Below are positions 12,829 through 23,100 of a stretch of 64,000 bases of DNA, piece after piece. Below the pieces are notes generated by a model. The model was not told the origin of the DNA and ran no database searches. It saw only the letters and a list, made by a program, of their open reading frames with translations. The position numbers and the translations under genes were made by a program. This stretch comes from Todiramphus chloris collaris (taxonomy: Eukaryota; Chordata; Aves; Coraciiformes; Alcedinidae). Location of the stretch: positions 629,318 through 693,317 of the forward strand of contig JANVCC010000152.1 in NCBI GenBank assembly GCA_025345505.1, in the 5' to 3' direction. Every line of letters begins with the position of its first letter. The stretch's first letter is position 1.

Positions 12829-15800
12829 TGCTTTGATCCCAACTAATTCAAATATAGGTGTTTGTCTTTTCACCACAGCACATTTCTGGAAGGATTCAGA
12901 GTTGAGCTGTGGATATGTGCACTGCAGCACTTCTACAGCCAGCTTTGCCTCAAAGTTACATGGTATCCTAAATAAATCAAAATTCTTCTTCCATCTACTT
13001 TCCAGTTACCATATATATCATTACACTGTCTGCTCATCATGACACGAGCCTTTTCACAATTGTTTCTTGATATCACTAGAGTTTCATTCATTGAGCCTTT
13101 TTATTTTCAGCAGACCAGAATTTTTCAGGTTAGAGAAACAGAGTTTTACTCTCCACTGAGAGGATGAACTTCATTCCGCTGAGACAGAATTAAGTGCCAG
13201 TAACTGTAGAGAAGTCCTTAGCACCATTCATTCCCTTCTAGGGACTGTCACCTGAACTTAAGAGTTTATATGAGTACATCTACAATAAATGTGTCAGTGG
13301 AGAATGCAGAATAATTAAAAGCAAAACACAAACCATAGAAAGAAGGTCGAACATCTGTATTTAAATAGAATTCTGATATCCACTAAACAAAAACAAACAA
13401 ACAAAAAAAAAAATCTTGCAAGGTCATATGGGAGCCCCAGGGAAAAAGGAAAATTGCTTGACAAGTCTAAGTTAGCCAATAATTATCAGGGAACATGTTT
13501 TGTTGTCCTGATAAAAGCTATGCCCGTAGGTGACTTCTATCAATTAACTTAAAAAAAAAAAAAACTTAAGACACTTTGTTCAGTAATTAGCTTATAGTAA
13601 GCATTAACTTGACCCTTTATCAAGAACAAAACCCTAATATATGATATATCCCTTCCAGATATTGAAGGTCAATGAGAATTTTGCCATTAACTTCAAAGAG
13701 GAAGAGAGCTCAGTCTCCTCCACTACTATGTTTAAGCCAACTTTCCTTGGCTCCCCTCACTAGACCTTGTTTTAGTCAAGCCCCTGCCTGTACATTTTTG
13801 CTGCCGCTCTGGTCACAAGCCCCCCTGATCTAGTGCTCAGCAGTATCTTCTTTTGCAACTGTCTTCCTCTGTTTCCTGCCCAATTCCCATAAACCATGCC
13901 CATCACCATGTTTTATCAGTCCTTTCTGCACTCTCAGCTGCCAGCATGATGCATCACAGAATGAAGAAACAAATTCATGTGGCACTGGGGAATGGCTCAG
14001 CTAGCACATTTTCTTCAACCCACAACAGCTGGATGTTAAAAGGGACCCAAGCAAGCATGCTGAAAATGCAGACCTGTAAGTCACATAGGATGTGGGATGT
14101 AATGGAGCACGGTGGTTTAGGGGCTCATAAATAAACCCTATACCACCTTCACCACCACATTTTGGTTCCACAACCCAGAAACCTATTAAAGATAAGTAAT
14201 TATCACCATACCTCCCCAGGAAACATTATGCACCAAATGGCCCTCAGACAGATTAATGCTTCCTTTTTCTGCAATAAAGTCTTGATTTTCAATTTTTGGT
14301 ACAATTAAGGAGCACTGTAAAACATTTTTATTATCTTTTTGTTCAGACTGAGAGACAATTATTGCACTGTTTGTATATGCAGCAACCTATTCAAGTATTA
14401 GTCTTTTTCCTTGTTATTAGCTTCTGCTTTAAATTGCATGATAAAGAATTATGGCCACATTTGTGATCCCACAGTGTTTGTTTTCATTTTTTTATGGCAT
14501 GGCAACACAAATGAAAAGAGACAGCTAATGGCCTGGGGAGGAGAACGTGTGTTCTCAACGGGAAGGCTGTGATGACAGGTATGAACACTCGTTAAAGAGG
14601 TAGGGTGAAAGGACATTGATTTTCCAAAGAAAAATACTTTTTTCCAAAGATATCTTCCTGTAATTATCTGGTGCCGTGTTCATTCTATAGGTGTTAATTG
14701 GAACAAGTTTTCATTTGCACAGGTGGCAGCTCAGGATATCCTCTCACGCTGTAACAGCACCAAGTTACACAAAGAAGAGAATATGCAGCACAGCATCTGC
14801 CCTTCACAGGACTGCAACTTTGTGTACCAATAGCCAAAGGTGGCCAAGCAGCAGACCAGACTATCACCAGGGTCCCAAATTGCTGAGGACAGATTTGTGA
14901 ACACAACAACCAGGGCTATGTCTGTTCTAGTAAATTAAATGGACAGGGACCATTTTCCAGCCTGGAGGCCAACTGGCAGAGCACAACTTTCATCCCTTTG
15001 GCTAAACTCTCTTATCTTCGAAAACAGAGTGGCTGTTTGCTGGGCACTGGCCCTGGCTTGTGCTGTCTCACCAACCTTGCCTGAGCATTTTCTTGGAAAG
15101 TGCTAGTAGCAGCAAGCCAAAGCTCTGCTAGGACTGGGCTAACAACCTAACAGTGAAGCTGAGCACACACCCTTGCATGTCTCCACAGCCTAACACTGTT
15201 TAGTTTACAAATAGAGGCATAACCATGGAAACTACTCTGAATATTTGTGCAGAAGAGCCTTATGGATGCAGAATAAACCCAGCACTGTAGATTTGCAATG
15301 TGAAGTGCACTTACAGAGCTTTGAAAGAATGTGATGGATTGTAGCTGTAAAATGCTGCTTAACTGTGAAAATGAGTTATTTCTGTGCTATTCTATCATCA
15401 ATACTGTTTTTAGAAATGTTATGTCCTTTTATATACTGGGTAAGGGAACATAATTGCTTAATGGTTACTTTAAGAAATTAAGATGTCTCTCAAGAAATAG
15501 TAAATGACATTAGCCTTGCCTTTACCCCCTCTCTCGGTGATAAGGACTGAACAGCCTCTTAATTAGGAAGTCAGCATGTTGTAGTGGCCATATTTCCACT
15601 CAACCAGCATAAGCTTTTCCAAATCACTGCCCGTGGATTCCTCACAGACACATCAGCTATGACCTTCCTTCCACTGGCCCTGCCAGCATGGCCAGAGGGT
15701 TTATAGTGACAGAATAACCTGAATGTGTGTATGTCAGGAGTCAGAGGACTTCCTTGCTTCAAGCGTTGCAGTCTGATCTCAACTATAGCAAATCCTCACA

Positions 15801-16469
15801 TAACTACCAGCCTTCACTGCAGATTTCTAGTGATGTAAAGTAGCACTCAGGTGCCAGCCTTGATACTCTGCATCTCATAACCAGTCACAAATTGCTTAGA
15901 CACATTCTGCAGCTGCTCATTAGTTTGACATGTTGTACTCAAGCATGCAATCTTCTTAGCAATGCTTGGAAAACTACAAATCTAACCAGATCACTTCGCT
16001 ACAGGTTTATTTGCTGGTTAAGTCTTTCTAACCAATATGTCTTTGTCCACATGCTCGATATTTAACTTCATACACGAGACATTTCAATTACAGACACAAT
16101 TTTCCTTTTTGATTTTAAGGGTACATATCAATTGGTGTGTTCATTCACAAGTAGTTAAATAAGACCAAATAATCTTGTTACAGTGTGAAGAGACAAGTAT
16201 TACCAAGTTTTCTCATGCTTACATGTGTAAACTAACTGATGAACCATCCGTCACGCTTCATAGTGAGGGATGTTTTTCTGGGGGTTTCTTTGATCTTCAC
16301 TTTTGGATCTTTGAATCTCCTTAAAGTTGTGCATTTTTTGTTTGAATAGCAACACAGAACTGCATTAATTCCAAAAGAAAGACTGGCAGCCAACATCGCA
16401 GTGCCACAGAATAATTCAGAAAGGGCTCTACACTAAACCTACTAAAAGTAGGGTCTACATTAAATTCAG
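12829..16469. other. Unannotated sequence
   Basis: No supported gene. Includes an A/C-rich run at 13383-13413 and an A14 run near 13551. The stretch 14690-15300 is richer in G and C than the rest, but I recognise no repeat family or coding exon in it. Confidence 0.5.
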
Positions 16470-16610
16470 ATCAGGCTGCAGAGGGATTTATCCTTCTGGG
16501 TCTTGAAAAACTCTAAGAACATCCTACAACCTCTGGACTGTTGCCATGGTGAAAAAAAAATTTCTTCCTGTCATTGTGTCCCCAGTCCAAATTTTGCTCA
16601 TTCTCTGTTA
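16470..16610 (-). mobile_element. Probable CR1 3' UTR fragment, minus strand
   Basis: The series ttctgggtcttgaaaaactc, acaacctctggac, ccatggtgaaaaa and tttcttcctgtca follows the order of blocks in the complement of a CR1 3' region (deletions and substitutions included). The terminal repeats are missing. It may be a separate insertion, or an older piece of the same locus as the CR1 at 16866. Confidence 0.5.
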
Positions 16611-16650
16611 CACCCCCACATGCACCACTACAGAAAGTAGGGTAGAATAT

Positions 16651-16863
16651 GATAGGATAAGATAGGATAGGATAGGATAGGATAGGATAGGATAGGATAG
16701 GATAGGAGAATAAGAATGAAGAAGAAGAAGAAGAAGAAGAAGAAGAAGAAGAAGAAGAAGAAGAAGAAGAAGAAGAATGAATAAGAATAAGAATAAGAAA
16801 AGAATAAGAATAAGAAAGAATAAGAATAAGAATAAAATAAGAATAAGAATAAGAATAAGAATT
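16651..16863 (+). repeat. Three-part microsatellite: (GATAG)n, (GAA)20, (AATAAG)n
   Basis: A pentanucleotide GATAG array (16651-16707) passes into 20 uninterrupted GAA units (16718-16777) and then an AATAAG/AAGAAT hexanucleotide array (16779-16863). It directly abuts the 3' end of the minus-strand CR1 that follows. The run of I/L/F residues in the minus-strand translation is an artefact of the repeat. Confidence 0.97.
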
Positions 16864-16865
16864 AA

Positions 16866-17112
16866 ACTCAGCTGGAAGGGAACTCCAGTGATCATCTAGT
16901 CCAACTACCTGACCACTTCAGGACTGACCAAAGGTTAAAGCATGGTATTAAGGGCATTGTCCAAATACCTCTTAAACACTGTCAGACATTGGGCATTAAC
17001 CACCTAGGAAGCTTGCTCCAGTGTTTGACCACCCTCTCAATAAAGAAATGCTTCCTAGTGCTCCCCCAGACACTCCTCATAAGACATGTTCTCCAGACCC
17101 CTCACCAGCTGC
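16866..17112 (-). mobile_element. CR1 LINE 3' fragment, minus strand
   Basis: The plus strand reads aactccagtgatcatctagt at 16882, then ccaactacctgaccacttca, a segment with ttaagggcattgtccaaata and cagtgtttgaccaccctct, and aaagaaatgcttcctagtg. These are complements of a recognised avian CR1 3' UTR subfamily. The 3' terminus faces the microsatellite at 16651-16863. Similarity fades near 17112. Not coding. Confidence 0.9.
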
Positions 17113-18445
17113 ATAAACAGGACATGTCACAATACAGACCCCCACATCATTGATCTCTACATTGATTACAATCTATTAATTACTGAGCCTTATGACCCAG
17201 ACAGTTACTTTCCCCAATCTCATAGCCCACACAGCCCATAATATCCCACCTTGGATCCAAGGAACCTGTCAGAGACAATGTCAAATTCCTTCTAAACTCA
17301 GGGTACATATCTTTGTATCTTTCTCTCAGCAGCATTTCTGGGCTTTTATCCTTTTAAAACTCAAAACATTCCCTTCAGCCACAGCATGTTTAACATCCCA
17401 TATTCTCTTCAGAGTTCTTGCTCTGAGACTAGCTTTCCCCCTCAGCCTGTAGTCATGTCATTACTTGATCCTCAGTATAACCTTAAAAACTTAATCTTTG
17501 GCCATGCTTAAAGTGCTCATTGATGGCTGGAACCCAGTTCAGTGAAATATCAAAACTACTGTGTTTCTTCAATCTACACTCATATTGTTTCTGTCATGTC
17601 ATGTAGTATTTATTATGGAGCTGCCAATCAGACAAAGGAATGGACATGTTCACATTTTTGTTGTTGCTATTGTCCAACCTGGATAATGGAGCCTTTACGA
17701 GAATCACCAGGAGCTACATTTTAATGAGGTTTTGCATTAGTTTATCCAGAGGCACCTCACTAGCACAACTGAACCTGAAGACAACACAGACTGGAGACAT
17801 TCTAAACGTTCAGCTAGTTCTTTCTGTTAACAGCCCCTCTGCTGGCAGTAGTACCAATTCATATCTCTTTTATCTTGTGCTCTACCTAAATGTTATGATC
17901 TGTGTAAGCCTTCTTGTCTTCTACTCCTATAGTTTTGGATGGTTTGCTCAGTTTAGCATGAAACCATAAGAGGAAACACTTCCCTTGACTGCAAAAGCAG
18001 CAGAGAGATATTCTGCCTAAGAAATGTTTATAGCCAGAATGCTAAAGAAGACTCCTCTCCCAGGTTCCTTGACTCATTTCCAAGTTAACTGTATGATATT
18101 TTATTTCTTTTTTAAAAATATTGTTGACACTGAGTAATGCTATCAGTAACTTTTTCATCCCAAACAAAATTCCCAGTGAAACACATGAGCTGCTAAGACT
18201 GAATTCATGACCCTCCAAACTTGAATCTTAGGTCAGGAAGTGTCACTTAATAATCTTTACGTCAAATCTAAAGCGAAAGTCAAAAGTATGCCTTAAGGAA
18301 AAGTGTAATTTAAAAAGCAGAAGCAGTATTTGTTCATCTGAATCAGATCTATAATACACAAGGAAAAAAATAATATATTTCATTTCCCATGAATGTCCTT
18401 ACCTTTGGCTTTATGAGATTTCTTTTTGTACTGGTTTTGGCTGGG
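17113..18445. other. Unannotated sequence
   Basis: No supported gene. Open frames of 86-109 codons at 17192-17452 and 17640-17969 lack recognisable motifs. The former begins just beyond the CR1 fragment. Confidence 0.5.
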
Positions 18446-19535
18446 TGTCATGGGTTAACCCTGGATGGGTGCCAGGTGCCCACCAAAGCTGCTGTAGCAC
18501 TCCCCTTCTCAACAGAACAAGGGGAGAGAAAATATAATGAAAGGCTTGTGGGTCAAGATAAGGACCAGGAAAGAGAACTCAGCAATTACTATCAGGGGCA
18601 AAACAGACTCAACTTGGGGAAATTAGCTTAATTTCTTATCAGTCAAATCCGAGTAGGATAATGAGAAAAAAACCCAGATCTTAAAAACACCTTCTCCCCA
18701 TGCCTTCCTTCTTCCCAGGTTCAAATTTACTCCGGAGTTCTCTACTTCCTCCTCCCAAGTGGCACAGAGGGACAAGGAATGGGGATTGCAGTCAGTTCAT
18801 CACACATTGTCTCTGCTGCTCCTTTCTCCTCAGGAGGAGGACTCTTCATGCTCTTGCCCTGCTTCAGCATGGAGTCCTTCCCATAGGAGATGGTCCTCCA
18901 CTAAGTTCTCCAATGTGAGCCCTTACCATGGGCTACAGTTCTTCAGGAACCACTCCAGTATGGGTGTCCAACTGGGTCACAACTCTTACCAGCAAACCTG
19001 CTCCAGTGTGTGCGCTCCTCACTTCATGGGGTCCACAGGTCCTGCCAGGAGCCTGCTCTAGCATGGCCTTCCCAAAGGGTCACAGCCTCCTTCAGACACA
19101 TCCACCTGCTCCAGTGTAGGGACCTCCGTCAGCTGCAGGTGGATATCTGCTGCACTGTTAACCTCCATGGGCTGCAGGGGGTCAACCTATCTCATCATGA
19201 TATTCACCACAGGCTGCAGGGGAATCTCTACTCTAGCACCCAGAGCTTCTCCTCTCCCTCCCTCTTCGCTGACCTTGGTGTCTGCAGAGTTGTTTCTTTC
19301 ACATGTTCTTATTCCTCTCTCCCTGCTGCTGCTGTGTAGCCATTTTTTACCCCCTTCTTAAAAATATGTTATCCCAGAGGTACTTCCATTGTCACTGATG
19401 GACTTGGTCTTGTCAGGGGTAGGTCCATCTTGGAGCCAGCTGGTATTGGCTCCACTGGACATAGGGTAAGCTTCTAGCAGATTCTCACGGACACTTTCCC
19501 TGTAGCCTCAACTGCTACCAAAACCTTTCCATGCA
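18446..19535 (-). mobile_element. ERV-type LTR, family A, minus orientation
   Basis: A nearly complete LTR read from about 19535 down to 18446. Its 3' end is the complement of tgtcatgggttaaccctgg. The element contains the same blocks as 46702-47711: acagactcaacttgggg, ggataatgagaaa, cagttcatcacac, the repeated ctgctccagtgt-like units, tgaccttggtgtctgcagag, and atgttatcccagagg (complement of the probable TATA region). The expected 5' terminal bases (complement of aaacccaataca) are missing or altered where it meets the LTR at 19541. No internal viral genes are present. Antisense open frames across it recur in the other copies and are not genes. Confidence 0.85.
18862..19120 (-). repeat. Degenerate tandem units inside LTR family A
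   Basis: A motif like cctgctccagtgtggg recurs at about 18862, 18908, 18952, 18997, 19052 and 19105, with spacing of 44-55 bp and similar sequence in between (ccttcc...ggg...gtcct). It is an old internal minisatellite of this LTR. The copy at 46702-47711 has fewer of these units. Confidence 0.7.
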
Positions 19536-20009
19536 CTCAGTGTACTGGGATAGAGTTAATTTTCATCATAGTTGCTTGTACGGAACTACATTTTGGATTT
19601 GTGGGCAGAACAGTGTGGACATTCCCGTGACTAAACATGGGGATGTTTTAGTCATTGCTGAGCAGCCCTTACACACTGTAAAGGACTTTTCTGCTTCTCA
19701 CACCATCCCATCAGCAAATAGTCTGGGAGTGCACAATTATTTGGGAGGCAACCCAGCTGGGACAGCTGACCCCAACTGACCAAAGGGACGAATATCCCTT
19801 ATGATATGTTGTCATGCTCAACAGTAAAAGCTGGGGGAAGAAGGAGGAGGTGGGGACATACTGCATGATGGAATTTGCCTTCCCAAATAACTGTTATATG
19901 AAGTGGAGCCCTGTTTTCCTGGAGATGTCTGAACATCTGCCTGCCGATGGAAAGTGGTGAATGAATTCCTTGTTTTGCTTTGCTTGTGTGTGCAGCTTTC
20001 ACTTTACCT

Positions 20010-20015
20010 ATTAAA
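20010..20015 (+). promoter_or_regulatory. Probable polyadenylation signal of LTR B
   Basis: ATTAAA at the place where other LTRs of this kind carry their poly(A) signal, about 165 bp before the LTR end and close to the T-rich stretch that follows. Inferred from position and sequence only. Confidence 0.5.
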
Positions 20016-20019
20016 CTAT

Positions 20020-20072
20020 CTTTATTTCATTTCATTTATTTATTATTTTTTATTTATTTTATTTCATTTACT
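20020..20072 (+). repeat. (TTTAT/ATTTC)n expansion within LTR B
   Basis: About 50 bp of T/A-rich units (tttatttcatttcatttatt and similar) just after the ATTAAA signal. Related LTRs, as I recall them, have only a few bases here, so this copy appears expanded. Confidence 0.8.
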
Positions 20073-20178
20073 TCACAAGTTTTCACATTTTTACCCTTCC
20101 AGTTTTCTCATCTCACCAGTGGGGAGTGAGTAAGAAGCTGGATGGTGGTTAGTTGCCTACCAGGGTTAAGCCACGACA

Positions 20179-23100
20179 CTTTTTAGTGATTTTAATTCTA
20201 CATTCCAGTCCAGTGTTTTCCCAAAATCCCACTAAAAATGTTTGTGTCTGGAAGAAAATAATGAATTTTTATTTTCCTGTTATGACACCAGTGAGGCAGA
20301 GGAACTCATCCTTTCCCTCTCCCCAAAATAAAACCAGAAAAGGATGAGTACAGAACTGTTTCCAATGCAAAGATATGGCTGAACTTTCTCCCATTTTCAC
20401 ATAAAATGACTGAGAGAACGGTTTCACTAATTTAATTCCCATTTGCTTTGCTGTAATATACCCTTTGTAAAGGTTAGAAGTCCATCTGCTTATTCTTCCA
20501 TCAGAGACTTGGCACAGTTCCAGCTGCAGATGTGGCAGCTGCAGTGCAAAATAAGCAATGGTTTAAACAGTCTCATTTCTGCCCAAGTGTGAATGCTTTT
20601 TCTCTTAAAGCAAAAGATATATACCTCAAATCAGTGTTTTGTTAACAGGTCCATAAATAAGAATACGAAACAGGGGAGATCTGTCAAAAATTGTCCAAAA
20701 ATATGATTCTGGGAGCCTTGATAGACAGATTTCCTGCTCTCAGTAACTCCCAGAATCACATTTCTACATGTCTCATTCCAGAAAAATTTTGAAGGAACAA
20801 AACAAAGACTAAGCTTCAAATGTGAGAGATGACCTCAGCAGTGTGTCCATAGGGCATGGTTTTGGTTATATTTTGCATCATGAAAGAGAAACCTTTGCAA
20901 TCCTCATTCCCATTCTGAGGAGGGGTAAAGCCCCATTTTACTGAAATCAGATCATTAATGGATCATTTCAGTGAATGATGATGTCATTTTCAGGACTATA
21001 ATGTGTGCACATGGCCAAACTCCTTGTGCAGTCAAGCAATTTGAGTTTTGGTTGTAGTCGTGCTTTGGAAATCACCGATGATGAAGAAAGGAAGGAACCA
21101 TACTGTGGAAGGTACTAAGCACAGCTCTGACCTCACCAAAACTTTCTTCCATTTCAGTGTAACTCTATCAACATAAAGCCTCTTCTCTTGCACACCTGGA
21201 ATGGCATGAAGATGCAGTTGACATCTCATGTCTGAACTGCGTACCTCAGATACCACTCTCTTTTCAGATGATGTGAATTAGAAAGTAACTCTAGCAATCA
21301 GTAAAGCTTCACTGATATAAAACTTAAGTCACTAGGACCCCAGAGTACATAGACAAAACTCTTTCTAGCCATAATCACACCCATAAAAGCACACTGCCTC
21401 TGTTGCACTTGAAGGAATATCCTTGTACGTTCCATCTCTCTCCCATCTCTGCCAAGAAAGCAGCACAAAGGCAAAACCCTTTTAGGGTGAATGCGGAGTC
21501 CTGTGTCGTGCTGTCTCTGCAAAAACCATGTCACAGAGCAGCAGAACAAGAATGAAATAAATTGCATGGGGAGAACTAGAAGACAGTTTCATCAGTGCAG
21601 TCTGGCATCCCTGTGATGTCCTGTTGTGACAAACTCTCCTGGAGGGTAACACTAATAGAGAAGCACTCACCCGCACCAGGGGCAGCATAGAATTCACAGC
21701 CCCAGGGGAGGGCAGGATTGAAACAACTTGACTTACCTGAGAGAAAGATGGAAAAAGTGACATGGACTCTAACATGGTGTACAAGTCTAGAGCACTGAAT
21801 AAAGCAATTTAGGAAATATTAAGGAAAACAATTTCACCTGGACTTAGACCTTTCCCTCCAGGCAGTATTCACAGTCCTTAATTCCTTTGTTTGTGTTCTG
21901 TGCATTGCTTTCCAGTCTCCAGCTATTAGTCCCCTTTGTGAAAGTCTGCTATCCTCTAAAGCTCCACTTGCAGCTCTTTTTCAAACTAGTAAATAAAGCT
22001 TCTTGGCCTGCACCTTAGGAGAGAAAATGTCTACCCAGGATAGATTTTAAGATCATTCTGGTCTTCCACATCTACCTCTACCCCCTTCTTCTCTCATTCA
22101 TGTGGAAAGCATCAACCCCACTGCTAACTGGCTAAAGGTTTGGCCATGTTCCTAAGGCCATCCCAGAGAACCATCCCTTTATACCCAACTTTCTCATAAC
22201 CTCCCACCTGCCCTTTTCTATTCAATCTAGGTTACTTAAAAGTGGAGGTCTCTACTTCTCCTGAATAGTACCCCCTTCTGTATGGAAAGCAGGTCCTCCA
22301 CAGCAGAAACTGACTCCAAGATGCCCTTTGCAGAGGCTATCAGAAGCTTCAGCTCCATGAACTGGCTTTATTGGCCACTGAGGATTTTATATACCTTCAA
22401 CATAGTATATTTTTTATCCTTTTACAGCCTGTTATAAATAAGACAATGGTCACTTTCTATTGTTTCTAGAATGGCTTCCTGTCTTGATAAAGGTCAGGGA
22501 ACAAATCATTTTGCACAACTTGTAGCTTCTCAAGAAGTATTGGTTAGGAAGGGCAGGAATACCCAAGCAGAGACTGCTTGAGTTCTGACTCGAACAGAAA
22601 AAGGTCTTTAATTCTGGCAGCATACACAAGCATCACTCTTCAAATATAAAAATCCTCCCACTAGATATCGAAAATTGGGCAAGGGCCAGAAGTGTTAAAC
22701 TGAAGGCAGCACTTGTTCTGCTCTCAAAGAAGGGCTGATTTGGAAGAAGTGTACCACAGTGCTGATAAATGTCCCTTAGTTCTGGAGGTGCAATATGTCA
22801 GCAGAGTAAGAGGGAGTGAGCAGAAAAAACAGAAGCTAAAAAAGCCACTGGGATATTTTGGTCAGGATCATGCAACTGAAGATCAGACATTCAATCTGGA
22901 AATGGTAATAGGGAAGAAAAGCAAGGGAGCACAGCGAGAGTCTATGGGCTATTAGAGATAATAGAAAAAAGCCTTTTGACAGAGCAGGGGCACTTCTACA
23001 AACTGTAGATTAAAGCCCACCTTGCTGCACTGGAGAGATGGAGCTGGTTAACCTGATGTATGTTCCTGCTGTAGCAGGCACGAGCAAAACAGACAGACTA

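Larger units (their letters stand above)
19541..20178 (+). mobile_element. ERV-type LTR, family B, plus orientation, solo
   Basis: A complete LTR with TG...CA ends: it starts tgtactgggatagagttaat and ends gggttaagccacgaca. U3 contains aactgaccaaagggacg (19774) and a degraded CRE-like tgttgtcatg (19807). A TATA-like cagtaaaagc (19822) follows. Downstream are ggaatttgccttcccaaata and gaatgaattccttgttttgc. ATTAAA at 20010-20015 is the probable polyadenylation signal. A TTTAT-type simple repeat follows it. No matching target duplication is visible, which fits the rearranged junction with LTR A on its left. The two LTRs are divergent (5' ends adjoining). Confidence 0.85.

Noticed and set aside
12539-12930. 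Hydrophobic, membrane-like minus-strand frames
   Set aside because: Translation of the T/G-rich complement of the A/C tract at 12629-12828. There is no membrane protein here.
16608-16895. 95-codon minus-strand frame of repeated I/L/F residues
   Set aside because: Direct translation of the GATAG/GAA/AATAAG microsatellite.
18446-20178. DNA transposon with terminal inverted repeats
   Set aside because: The inverted ends are explained by two LTRs of opposite orientation that share a 3' terminus. No transposase or TA/8-bp target duplication is seen.
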